Assembly (NCBI GenBank): GCA_937926205.1
Contig: CALEYL010000054.1
Coordinates: 62,001 to 126,000, forward strand
Reading direction: 5' to 3'
DNA from: an uncultured Saprospiraceae bacterium
GTDB taxonomy: Bacteria; Bacteroidota; Bacteroidia; Chitinophagales; Saprospiraceae
DNA: 64,000 nt
The position numbers were made by a program, and so were the translations under genes. How positions within the stretch are numbered: position 1 is the stretch's first letter; each line of letters opens with the position of its first letter. A model generated the notes under the pieces. That model did not search any database and had not been told where the DNA came from. It saw only the letters and a list, made by a program, of their open reading frames with translations. Shown one piece after another: positions 42,809 to 51,442 of this stretch.

Positions 42809-44671
42809 CTACTGTACCGCCACACTCAAGGTCAACATTCCGGAAGGGGTACGGATTCTAAGCCAGTACATTCCCGAGGCCAATTGATCAAAGTGAAGTG
42901 GAATGCTTGCTTCCTGTATGTGGTACATATCACGTTGCCACTGCAAAGTGCCTTTGCCATCGAACAGTTGCAATTGAACCTGTTCAGACAGCTGAGGTAA
43001 ATGAAGCGACAGGGTTGCTTTTGCTGAAACAGGATTGGGAAAAATGCTCGCTGAACCTTTAGGGAGAACTTGTTCCGCAGCAGCAGTCAACGGGCCTATA
43101 CTCAAACGAACTGCAGGTACAAAATCCAGTCCGAAGCCAGTCCAGTCCAATAAACCAGTATTGCCCACATCAATAACGGCTGCATATTGTGGATGCATCA
43201 TCGAATCATTGTACAAATAAACCGCGTGGTAATCGTACTCGTTAGAAGCCAGCACATTTAGTTGCTGGGAATCATTCGTTTGGTACTGTACGGCAGCAAT
43301 GTAATAAGCATTGCTTTCCAGAGCGATGCCATTTACATTTTCGAAATCAACCGGGACAGTAATCAGGTTATTCCCTTCTGCACCTGTAAAGGTATACGCA
43401 TTTGCCCCGACTGGCCCGCCGCCATATTCATCGGGGTTAGCCATGAAATCGTTGTTTTCATCGCCATACCAACGATAGAGGAAGGTGCTGACTGTTTTTC
43501 CGGCAAGTTGAGGCGCATTGCCAACCCCAAAACTCAGGTAACGCGCGTAGAGATTGCTGCCATTGGGAACATAAAAAACATTTCCAAATGTGTAGTCCAG
43601 CTCAAGATCAGCCGTTGTCATCAGATCAGCGCCCGTCTGTTTTGCAAAAAGCGTATCGGATATTTCAAAAATGAAGGACCGGCTGTTGTTGACCGGCACA
43701 TCGTCTTCCAAAGTTGGGCTTGCGAAATAAGTGGCTGTATAAACATCCGGAACAGGCGGAGGGGTAAACTCCGATTGAAAAAAGACATTCTGCACAATTG
43801 AATCCGGTGCTATGGCGCCAAACAGAAGGCTGTCCTGATAAATGATGGCGCCGGCACTGTTTTCAATGGTAATGTGTAGTGTGGTAGCAGGTTGGACCAG
43901 TTTACCTGAGTTTCGGATGTCGGCCAGAAACCCCATCGGCTCGATCTGAGAGCTTGGCGTAATGGCGTTTGGCGCCACAGCATAAAATGAATTTATGCGT
44001 ATGTCGCTGTTGGGCCGGGGGTCATAATCGGTAAGTTTTACATCATCAATCTGCCAATTGTAAGCACAACCGGTCAGATCGGCCCCGTTATTCGTTGCAG
44101 CGGTAGATAGAAACTGAAAGGCAATACGCAAATTGGGTAATCCAGCTGCGTGGGCACTGATGTCTTCGTAAATAACCTGAGGGTTGAGCGTCATGTCTCC
44201 TTCAACTGCCCCGCCGAACTGGTTGGCAACGATGCCTGGAAAAACTTCAACATTGACCCAGTTATCCAGTTCGTTGGTATTTGTACCGATACGAATGGCT
44301 GGCCGGTCATTAAAGCTGCGGTAATAGGTCTCAAAAACCAGCCAGACAATTTCTTTTTCAGAGGCGTCTATCGGCGGGGAGATCAACCAGACATCCTGTC
44401 CGTGTGGATGGTTGCAATTCAGATCGGAGTCAAAAATCATCCAGCCCCCACTTGCTGTTGTTGAAGCCAAATCATCCGTTGCATAACTCCCTTGCGGCCC
44501 GGTGCTGGTCCACCGCCAGTTAGACGAAGGAAGGTTGTTGCCCTGCCGTTTTACCGATATCCATCCGGAGGGAAAGCCACCCGTAAAATTTTCAGAAAAA
44601 AAAGTGTTTTGGGAAAAAGCATGCAGGCAAAACAAGAAAAGTGAATACAGGGTTAAGTAGCGTTTAATCAT
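42809..44671 (-). CDS. Exported jelly-roll protein with T9SS type A sorting tail
   Basis: The 620-residue protein has a signal peptide (YLTLYSLFLFCLHAFSQ). An N-terminal lectin-like region of the choice-of-anchor/MAM type (residues 20-215: FFSENFTGGFPSGWISV, DVWLISPPIDASEKEIVWLV, NWQIDDVKLTDYDP) is followed by two Ig/CARDB-like beta domains. The C-terminal type A tail is SIFPNPVSAKATLSLHLP to SGMYWLRIRTPSG. It should be a surface-attached or released protein secreted by the T9SS. Its ligand is unknown. It is followed upstream by hldA on the same strand. Confidence 0.9.
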   Translation of the reverse strand: MIKRYLTLYSLFLFCLHAFSQNTFFSENFTGGFPSGWISVKRQGNNLPSSNWRWTSTGPQGSYATDDLASTTASGGWMIFDSDLNCNHPHGQDVWLISPPIDASEKEIVWLVFETYYRSFNDRPAIRIGTNTNELDNWVNVEVFPGIVANQFGGAVEGDMTLNPQVIYEDISAHAAGLPNLRIAFQFLSTAATNNGADLTGCAYNWQIDDVKLTDYDPRPNSDIRINSFYAVAPNAITPSSQIEPMGFLADIRNSGKLVQPATTLHITIENSAGAIIYQDSLLFGAIAPDSIVQNVFFQSEFTPPPVPDVYTATYFASPTLEDDVPVNNSRSFIFEISDTLFAKQTGADLMTTADLELDYTFGNVFYVPNGSNLYARYLSFGVGNAPQLAGKTVSTFLYRWYGDENNDFMANPDEYGGGPVGANAYTFTGAEGNNLITVPVDFENVNGIALESNAYYIAAVQYQTNDSQQLNVLASNEYDYHAVYLYNDSMMHPQYAAVIDVGNTGLLDWTGFGLDFVPAVRLSIGPLTAAAEQVLPKGSASIFPNPVSAKATLSLHLPQLSEQVQLQLFDGKGTLQWQRDMYHIQEASIPLHFDQLASGMYWLRIRTPSGMLTLSVAVQ

Positions 44672-44759
44672 AGCTTTAGATTGTTACGTGATTGACAATC
44701 AGGAGGGACGCTTGTTTGAAATAACGTTCAGGCGCAATCATTTGCTGCCCGTATTGTCC

Positions 44760-45752
44760 TCAATCCTTATACACCATAGCATGATAAGCTTCCAGCAAGG
44801 TGGTTTTGTCTACCGGCACTACTCCCGGGCGTTCACAGACCTGCCCCCCTGCAAGATTAGCCATGATCGCCATTTGTTCCATATCCATCCCCGAAGCAAT
44901 GCCGAGTGCAGCAACGCTGATCACGGTATCACCAGCTCCGCTGACATCCGCTATATCACGGGCTTCAGTGGGAAGGATGAACCGATGATCGTCGCCATCC
45001 AGAAAAAGTCCTTTTTCAGAGAGCGTGATCATGGTATAGCGATTGCCGAGGCGTTTGCGTACTTCTGCCGCTGCGAGTTGCAACGAAGGCAATTCAGGGG
45101 TGATTGTCATAGAAGCCTGGGCCCTGATCTCTTTCAAATTAGGCTTAAAAAGTGTTACGTGTTTATAGGCCCAGAAGTTGTGATACTTCGGATCGACAAC
45201 AGTAGGAATATCCCTTCTCAGGGCTTCCAGTATCACTTCGTTGATGAGCTGCGGCGTTAGTACACCTTTGTTGTAATCCTGAAAAAGGATGACGTGGATG
45301 GGTTTGCTGTCCAGAAGCCTGCGCACCTGTTCAAGGAGCTGCAGGGCATCTTTTTCTGTAATGTCGTTTGTTTCTTCTTTATCCAAACGCAGCAATTGCT
45401 GGTTGGCCGCAATGATTCTTGACTTTACAGTTGTTATTCTGTTGGAAGATGTAATGATTCCCTGGTTGGACAAGCCGGCAGGTTCGAGTAAGTTAATCAG
45501 GCTGCGACTGTCAGGGCCATCCCCAATTACCGTACACAAATACGGTGTTGCTCCCATTGCCCGGATATTGAGCGCGACATTTGCGGCGCCACCCAGGCGG
45601 TCTTCGCTTTTTTGAAAATGCACAACCGGAACCGGGGCTTCAGGCGAAATCCGGCTTACATGTCCGCTGAGGTAACGATCAATCATAACATCGCCCAAAA
45701 CCAGTACATTCAGGTTTTTAAAAATGGAGGCGATGTTGGCTGAATTGTCCAT
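44760..45752 (-). CDS. hldA: D-glycero-beta-D-manno-heptose-7-phosphate kinase
   Basis: The 330-residue PfkB-fold kinase phosphorylates heptose-7-phosphate at C1 for ADP-heptose synthesis. It shows NVLVLGDVMIDRYLSGHVSR, SPEAPVPVVH, DRLGGAANVALNIRAMG and the catalytic DVSGAGDTVISVAAL. Only the kinase half of E. coli HldE is present (330 versus about 475 residues); the nucleotidyltransferase half must be encoded elsewhere. hldD is at 24005-24970. The gene is 35 bp downstream of leuS on the same strand. Confidence 0.92.
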   Translation of the reverse strand: MDNSANIASIFKNLNVLVLGDVMIDRYLSGHVSRISPEAPVPVVHFQKSEDRLGGAANVALNIRAMGATPYLCTVIGDGPDSRSLINLLEPAGLSNQGIITSSNRITTVKSRIIAANQQLLRLDKEETNDITEKDALQLLEQVRRLLDSKPIHVILFQDYNKGVLTPQLINEVILEALRRDIPTVVDPKYHNFWAYKHVTLFKPNLKEIRAQASMTITPELPSLQLAAAEVRKRLGNRYTMITLSEKGLFLDGDDHRFILPTEARDIADVSGAGDTVISVAALGIASGMDMEQMAIMANLAGGQVCERPGVVPVDKTTLLEAYHAMVYKD

Positions 45753-45787
45753 GCTGTTACCTTAAGCAAAATAGTGTCTTCCCGGAC

Positions 45788-48700
45788 TCAAACGACGATA
45801 TTGATCATTCGACCAGGAACAACAATGATCTTTTTAATGACCTGGCCATCAGTCCATTTTTCAACAGCTGCTTTAGCCGCTTCTTCCAAAGATTCTTTGG
45901 CGGCATCGGCAGGTAATTCAATGGTAACCCGTGTTTTTCCATTGATGGCAACCGGATAATTGAATACATCTGACTGAAGGTACGTCTCGTCACATACCGG
46001 GTAGCGACCTTCTACATGAATGCTTCCGTTATGCCCGAGCAAATGCCAGATTTCTTCGGCAATATGTGGTGCAAAAGGAGCAATAAGTACGACCAGTGGC
46101 TCCAATACAGCACGTTTTGTACATTTCAGATCTCTGAGTTCGTTGGTCGCCATCATAAATGCACTGACACATGTATTGAACGACAAGCGTTCGATGTCTT
46201 CAGTAACCCGCTTGATGGTTCTGTTCAAAACCTTCAACTCATCTTTTGTAGGCTCGTCATCATTGACCAGAAAACGGCCTTTGTCGTCGTAGAAGAACGC
46301 CCAGAATTTGCGCAAAAAACGGCTTGCGCCATCAATACCTTTTGTGTTCCAGGGTTTGGCTTGCTCCAATGGCCCCAGAAACATTTCGTACATGCGAAAA
46401 CAATCGGCTCCGTATTTTTCCACGACATCGTCAGGATTGACTACATTGAACCAGCGCTTGGACATTTTTTCTACTTCAAAACTGCAGAGAAACTGCCCTG
46501 CATGATTCAGTTTGAAATTGCTTTTTTCAAAAAACGGAACCTTGCCGGTTTTTGCAAGGTCAAGTATATCATCCTCAACGATGTTAACATCTACATGTAA
46601 CGGCGTGAAACATTCTACAGAATACTTTTGGGTCAGATCATGGGATACAAATAAGTATTCATAAGGGGGAATACTTTTCGTTAATATGTATTGTTCCCTG
46701 CTTTCAATTGCCGCTCTGATTTTTTCGGCAATCAACTCTGGTTTGTTGATGTCAGCAATCAACTCTTCATTGGTAAGAACCAGCAGTCGTTTCCCATCCG
46801 ATTTGGCGATTCCCTTTTTCAAAGCTATTTTATCCAGAATTTTGTAGGAAACAACTTCGATGGCCAGGTCATTGGCCTCAAAACAGAAATCGTAGGTTAC
46901 CGTCTCTTCCAGTTCGTTGTTTGCCATTTGCATTGGGCGCTGATCTGCCAGCAACGGCTGAAGTACCTTTATCCACAAATACTCTTCGAAGAAGCATTCT
47001 CTTGCCCGAAAAGCTAAATTCGAACGCCCCTGGATCATTCCCTGGTTGACCAGCTTTTTAGCATACTCTTTTTCAGGCGCCAGCCCCAGGTCGAAAAGAA
47101 AATGATTCCAAAACCGGCTGTACAATAAGTGGCCGACCGCGTGCTCAGAACCTCCCAGGTACAAATCAACCTGACGCCAGTAGTTTATAGCCTCGGGGCT
47201 GCAAAATGCCTCATCGTTTTGGGCATCCATGTACCGGTAAAAATACCAGGAAGAACCTGCCCAGCCCGGCATGGTGCTCAACTCGTAAGGATATTTGTCC
47301 TGATAAAGCCAGCCTTCTGCCCTTCCAAGCGGGGGTTCACCGGATTCTGTCGGTAAATATTTGTCTACCTGAGGCAGCAAAAGCGGCAACTCAGACTCTT
47401 CAATCAGGTAGGGCAACCCATCTTTCCAATAGACAGGAACGGGTTCTCCCCAATACCGTTGACGACTGAACACGGCATTCCGGAGGCGGTATTGAATTTT
47501 GCCTTTGCCCAGTCCCCGCTCTTCCAACCATTGAATTAATTTGGGAACAGCTTCTGCATAGGTCAGACCATTGATGATGCCCGAGTTGATGTAGCGCCCT
47601 TCTTTCGTGGGATCGGCAGCTTCTTCCATGTTTTCCTGCGCGTCAAGTATCGGGACTATGGGCAGGTTGAAATGGCGGGCAAAATTCCAGTCGCGCTGAT
47701 CTCCTGATGGAACGGCCATTACAGCGCCTGTTCCGTAACCTGCAAGTACATAATCGGCAATCCAGACGGGCACCCGCTCGCCATTGAAAGGATTGATCGC
47801 GTAGCTGCCCGTGAAAGCGCCCGTGATGCGCTTTTCGGCCATGCGGTCTACATCAGAGCGTGATGCTGTCCACTTGATGTATTTTTCAATTTCTTCGCGC
47901 TGGTCCGGGGTCGTTAACGCGGCAACAAAATCGTGTTCAGGCGCCAATACCATGAAAGTTACCCCATAAATTGTATCAACCCGCGTTGTAAAAACTTCTA
48001 TTTGCTTGTCCGGATGGCCATCAACAGCAAAGCGCAGAGATGCACCCTGAGATCGGCCGATCCAGTTGGTTTGCTGATCTTTAATGGGTTCAGGCCAGTC
48101 AACCGTTTTCAAGCCTTCCAACAGGCGGTCGGCGTATGCGGTGATGCGCATGGCCCACTGCTTCATCAGTTTGCGTTCCACCGGATATCCGCCTCGTTCG
48201 GAAACACCTTCTTTTACCTCGTCGTTGGAAAGTACTGTGCCCAAAGCAGGACACCAGTTGACGAATGATTCTTCCGGAAAAGTCAGACGGTATTTCAAAA
48301 GCAGCTTCTGTTGCTGTATTTCATCCATGGCATTCCATTCTGCTGCGCTGAATCGGGAAACATCATCATCGCAGGCAGCTTGAACATCCGCATTGCCGTT
48401 TTTTGTAAACTGTTCGATCAATACGCTGATCGGCAAAGCTTTGTCTTCCTTTTGGTCGTAATAATGGTTGAACAGCTTCATGAAAATCCACTGTGTCCAC
48501 TTGTAATAAGCAGGATCAGACGTACGGACCTCCCGGCTCCAGTCGTAACTAAGCCCCAGGTTATCCAGCTGGCATCGAAAGGTTTCGATGTTTTGATCCG
48601 TTGTTATGGCCGGATGTTGCCCCGTGCTGATGGCATATTGCTCGGCGGGAAGGCCAAAAGAATCATAGCCCATCGGGTGCAGTACATTAAAACCGCTGAG

Positions 48701-48898
48701 TCGCTTGTAGCGGGAGAAAATGTCAGAAGCAATATAGCCCAGCGGGTGGCCTACGTGCAAACCAGCACCTGAAGGATAGGGAAACATGTCCAACACGTAA
48801 AATTTAGGCTTTTCCGATTGGTTCGAAACCTGGTAAATGCGATTGTTTTCCCAATAACTCCGCCACTTTTGCTCAAGTTCACGTGGATTGTATTCCAT
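45788..48898 (-). CDS. leuS: Leucyl-tRNA synthetase with extra inserted domain
   Basis: The 1036-residue class I synthetase charges tRNA-Leu. It has the HIGH-type motif HVGHP (residues 48-52), the CP1 editing domain with the usual Bacteroidota spacer (ALPISVLIEQFTKNGN), NAVFSRQRYWGEPVPVYW, the GGSEHAVGHLLYSRFWNHFL block and the signature loop EKMSKRWFNVVNPDD. That loop is KMSKR rather than the textbook KMSKS, a variant I believe is common in this order. The protein is about 100 residues longer than usual because of an insertion between NQGMIQGRSNLAF and the HVDVNIV strand (residues about 632-742). The catalytic core is intact, so it should be active. Confidence 0.95.
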   Translation of the reverse strand: MEYNPRELEQKWRSYWENNRIYQVSNQSEKPKFYVLDMFPYPSGAGLHVGHPLGYIASDIFSRYKRLSGFNVLHPMGYDSFGLPAEQYAISTGQHPAITTDQNIETFRCQLDNLGLSYDWSREVRTSDPAYYKWTQWIFMKLFNHYYDQKEDKALPISVLIEQFTKNGNADVQAACDDDVSRFSAAEWNAMDEIQQQKLLLKYRLTFPEESFVNWCPALGTVLSNDEVKEGVSERGGYPVERKLMKQWAMRITAYADRLLEGLKTVDWPEPIKDQQTNWIGRSQGASLRFAVDGHPDKQIEVFTTRVDTIYGVTFMVLAPEHDFVAALTTPDQREEIEKYIKWTASRSDVDRMAEKRITGAFTGSYAINPFNGERVPVWIADYVLAGYGTGAVMAVPSGDQRDWNFARHFNLPIVPILDAQENMEEAADPTKEGRYINSGIINGLTYAEAVPKLIQWLEERGLGKGKIQYRLRNAVFSRQRYWGEPVPVYWKDGLPYLIEESELPLLLPQVDKYLPTESGEPPLGRAEGWLYQDKYPYELSTMPGWAGSSWYFYRYMDAQNDEAFCSPEAINYWRQVDLYLGGSEHAVGHLLYSRFWNHFLFDLGLAPEKEYAKKLVNQGMIQGRSNLAFRARECFFEEYLWIKVLQPLLADQRPMQMANNELEETVTYDFCFEANDLAIEVVSYKILDKIALKKGIAKSDGKRLLVLTNEELIADINKPELIAEKIRAAIESREQYILTKSIPPYEYLFVSHDLTQKYSVECFTPLHVDVNIVEDDILDLAKTGKVPFFEKSNFKLNHAGQFLCSFEVEKMSKRWFNVVNPDDVVEKYGADCFRMYEMFLGPLEQAKPWNTKGIDGASRFLRKFWAFFYDDKGRFLVNDDEPTKDELKVLNRTIKRVTEDIERLSFNTCVSAFMMATNELRDLKCTKRAVLEPLVVLIAPFAPHIAEEIWHLLGHNGSIHVEGRYPVCDETYLQSDVFNYPVAINGKTRVTIELPADAAKESLEEAAKAAVEKWTDGQVIKKIIVVPGRMINIVV
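46673..47005 (-). other. DUF559-like (restriction endonuclease-fold) domain inserted in LeuRS
   Basis: Residues about 632-742 of LeuRS: ARECFFEEYLWIKVLQPL, then YDFCFEANDLAIEVVSYK, then KRLLVLTNEELI and a helical end ELIAEKIRAAI. The order matches DUF559/Vsr-type endonuclease folds (Leu-Trp helix, (V)DF...LxIEVD, then VLxxxxxEL). The second acidic residue of the usual IEVD is Val here, so nuclease activity is doubtful. Homologous LeuRS run directly from SNxxYR to the xFVS..HVDVNIV segment with only a short loop. Family assignment is by eye. Confidence 0.5.
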
Positions 48899-48975
48899 AG
48901 TCGTACTTTGTTCTGTTGTCTTCTCGTTTTAACACGGACGAACCTCTTTTCGTTACCGTTGTTTTTTTGAAGCAG

Positions 48976-49005
48976 CGAAATTAGATAAAATGCGCTACAT
49001 ACCAA
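48976..49005 (-). promoter_or_regulatory. Promoter of leuS
   Basis: On the minus strand, TTG (49003-49005), exactly 19 nt and TAATTTCG (48976-48983). One mismatch in the -7 box. The transcript would start near 48969, about 70 nt before the leuS ATG. No T-box or other riboswitch was seen in the leader. Confidence 0.5.
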
Positions 49006-49092
49006 CGAGAGAATGGTCGCGTTTTCCTACTTTTGTATTGAAAGCGCAGTCTGCAGGCTGTTTTATTTTTATTCACCAATCTGTTCACACCT

Positions 49093-49527
49093 ATGGGTAA
49101 TCTGCTCAAACTGGCTGCAATGCTGGTCATCGGTATTCTAATTTACAACTACTTTTTCGGAACAACAGACGAGAAAGAGCAGTCTAAAGAGATCTTTTCA
49201 GAAGCAAAGGACCTCGGTAAAGCGGCCTGGGGCTTGTTAAAATCGGAAAAAGAAAAGTTTGAAGAAGGCAAGTACGATGAAGCCGTGGACAAAGTAGGCG
49301 GCTTATTCCGGAATTTGAAAAGCAAAGCACAGGAAAACAATGATGGCGATGCGCTCGCAGAGCTTAAAGATCTTGAGAAGCAGCGACTTGAATTAGAAAA
49401 ACGGCTTGACGCCATTGACCAAAGCGACACATCAAAAGCTGCTACGAAAGAAAAAGCAGACATCAAGCGCGACTGGGGCGAAATGCTGGACCGGGCTGAA
49501 GCGCTCATGAAACAAATGGAGAAGTGA
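49093..49527 (+). CDS. Membrane-anchored coiled-coil protein
   Basis: The 144-residue protein has one N-terminal transmembrane segment (LLKLAAMLVIGILIYNYFFG, residues 4-23) followed by a strongly charged helix (residues about 30-140). It resembles small stress-related membrane proteins of Bacteroidota, but no family can be named. A perfect -7 box TACTTTTG lies upstream at about 49030. It converges on the MOSC gene, with a hairpin between. Confidence 0.7.
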   Translation: MGNLLKLAAMLVIGILIYNYFFGTTDEKEQSKEIFSEAKDLGKAAWGLLKSEKEKFEEGKYDEAVDKVGGLFRNLKSKAQENNDGDALAELKDLEKQRLELEKRLDAIDQSDTSKAATKEKADIKRDWGEMLDRAEALMKQMEK

Positions 49528-49559
49528 ACCCGGTAAAAGGAAACAACAACCCTTTTATG

Positions 49560-49597
49560 TGCAGTTGACAGGAAAATACAACAGCCTGTCAACTGCA
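49560..49597. terminator. Hairpin between convergent genes
   Basis: TGCAGTTGACAGG (49560-49572) and its exact complement (49585-49597) around a 12-nt loop. It lies between the stops of the coiled-coil and MOSC genes and may end transcription from both sides. There is no T-run, so the terminator call is tentative. Confidence 0.4.
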
Positions 49598-49608
49598 TAC
49601 GATCTGTG

Positions 49609-50421
49609 TCAGACTGTTTGTTCCAAAACAAGCAACTCCTCTCCCACCCTGATGATGCCAGGTGCGCTTTCCAGGCAGAGGTTCATTCCGAATTTAACTT
49701 TGTTTGCAAAATTCCGGTATTTAGCCAAGGTTGCCAATGGCTCTTTTCCTTGCGCCAGGGTTTCCTGGTCAATGGTAATGATTTGGCAGCGCCCACATGT
49801 TTTTACTCCCCTAAAATGGACGGCGCCAATGGTAAAATGCCTCCACCGATCCTCTTCATAAGGCAAGCCTCCGGAGAATACAAAATTGGGCCGGAACCGG
49901 TTCATGCTTACCGGAGTTTCAAGTTTGTTGTTCAAAAATTCCAGGGAAGATTCACCAACAATAAGAAAAGGGAAACCATCAGCAAAACTCACGATATCAT
50001 CTGGTTTTGCATACATGGGATCAGGTCTGCGCATGCTGTCATCCGGCATATAAACCAGTTGGCATTCTGCCCGGAGCACTTTTCTAAACCAGGAATCAGC
50101 TTCTTCGCTCACATGGACGGCATCACAAACGCTGTCCCAGACCGTAACCTTACGGTATGCTCCATAAGAAGAAGGATTCAAAGGGACCATTAGCGGTTCA
50201 ACAGCCTCAGCCGCATGCCTGATGATGAGGTGGTCATTGTCGAGGGCAGGATGTAGGCGTGCCATCTCAGGAAGCTCCCGCTGGCTTAGAAAAACGCCTT
50301 CCCTGTCCGTAAGCATCCAGCGGCGATCATAAGCCAGTCCCCGGCTCTCGGCAAGGGCCTCCGCCAGGGAGATTCCTCCGAGCGATTTGACGGGATAGAT
50401 GTTAATGGCTGTGATTTTCAA
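49609..50421 (-). CDS. MOSC domain protein (YcbX-like)
   Basis: The 270-residue protein has an N-terminal MOSC beta-barrel domain (MKITAINIYPVKSLGGISL, GLAYDRRWMLTD) and a C-terminal MOSC domain with the conserved Cys in FRGVKTCGRCQIITID. MOSC proteins handle the molybdenum cofactor; the YcbX group reduces N-hydroxylated compounds. No ferredoxin-like domain is fused. The IorAB molybdoenzyme of the window also needs molybdenum cofactor. Confidence 0.9.
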   Translation of the reverse strand: MKITAINIYPVKSLGGISLAEALAESRGLAYDRRWMLTDREGVFLSQRELPEMARLHPALDNDHLIIRHAAEAVEPLMVPLNPSSYGAYRKVTVWDSVCDAVHVSEEADSWFRKVLRAECQLVYMPDDSMRRPDPMYAKPDDIVSFADGFPFLIVGESSLEFLNNKLETPVSMNRFRPNFVFSGGLPYEEDRWRHFTIGAVHFRGVKTCGRCQIITIDQETLAQGKEPLATLAKYRNFANKVKFGMNLCLESAPGIIRVGEELLVLEQTV

Positions 50422-50482
50422 AATCAGTTAATCTTTTGTCAGAATTTTTAAGTCCATTTACGGCATTGCACATGCCCCCTTT

Positions 50483-51442
50483 TTATTCGTCTTCTTTCAG
50501 CCAGCGTCCTTTTGCTTTGCTGTTTTCCAGCAAAGCCGTATAGATTGTTCCCAGGCGTTTGGCAAATTTCCGAAAAACATCGATCAACCAGTTTTCTATG
50601 TAGTAGTTACGATCGAATAGGAGCCTTGGGGTATAGCGAAGAGCATTTACAAAAGATAGCCCGAATGCGGTCAGTAAAACCAATATCAAATAAAATACAT
50701 TTGTGTTTCCCTGGTAAACCAGAATTTTATCACGCCCCCAGGCAAATGCCGATTTAAAATGCCAGTCTAACTGAAGCTTATGGGGGGTAACCAAATGCAT
50801 AATAATCCACTCCGGGTCATAGCCAATTTCGATGCCATTCACGCGCATTCTATGTTGTACTTCAGTATCTTCTCCATATGCAATTTTTGTACCCGACATT
50901 CCAAGGGCTGTATTGAAGCCTCCATATTCCTTTAAAAGTGTTTTTTCAAAAGCCATAACGCATCCACAGGCTGTTTCTTCAGGGCGAAGTGTTCGAACTG
51001 TTTTATAGTTGTTGTCAATTACATAACGATCTTTGAACCATATAGGTCGGTCATATTTATGCCAAGGCCTCGAATTACCTCCAAAAACTTTATATCTCCC
51101 CTGATTAAACATCCACAACGCACGCGTGACAAAATTTGGTGCGGCTTTGGCATCATCATCCAAGTATACGATCCATGAAGCAATTGCCATTTCCATACCT
51201 GTATTTCGGGCATAGCTCAGCCCTTGCTGCGGCTCATTAATAAGATTGAAATGTGGAAAAAAGCTAGCATATTTCATGGCTATGGCCTCAGTATCATCAT
51301 TGCTGTTGTTGTTGACCACAATTACTTCAAATTCTGTGGCAGGCAGGTCTTGCTTCGTTAACGAATCGAGACAAAAAGCAAGCCATTCGCAACGGTTATA
51401 GGTGCAAATAATGATAGACAGCGAAGGCATTAAATTATCCAT
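50483..51442 (-). CDS. Glycosyltransferase family 2 with membrane segment
   Basis: The 319-residue protein begins MDNLMPSLSIIICTYNRC, has the GT-A nucleotide-sugar motif YLDDDAKAAPNFVTRAL and the acceptor region AYGEDTEVQHRMRVNG, and ends with a hydrophobic segment (FYLILVLLTAFGLSFVNAL). It transfers a sugar to a lipid-linked glycan at the inner face of the membrane. Its ATG overlaps the flippase stop by 8 nt (ATGGATAA), so the two are coupled. Last gene of the 55853-50483 operon. Confidence 0.9.
   Translation of the reverse strand: MDNLMPSLSIIICTYNRCEWLAFCLDSLTKQDLPATEFEVIVVNNNSNDDTEAIAMKYASFFPHFNLINEPQQGLSYARNTGMEMAIASWIVYLDDDAKAAPNFVTRALWMFNQGRYKVFGGNSRPWHKYDRPIWFKDRYVIDNNYKTVRTLRPEETACGCVMAFEKTLLKEYGGFNTALGMSGTKIAYGEDTEVQHRMRVNGIEIGYDPEWIIMHLVTPHKLQLDWHFKSAFAWGRDKILVYQGNTNVFYLILVLLTAFGLSFVNALRYTPRLLFDRNYYIENWLIDVFRKFAKRLGTIYTALLENSKAKGRWLKEDE

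Noticed and set aside
46016..46600. 194-codon plus-strand open frame inside leuS
   Set aside because: Antisense to the well-supported leucyl-tRNA synthetase and without any recognisable motif.
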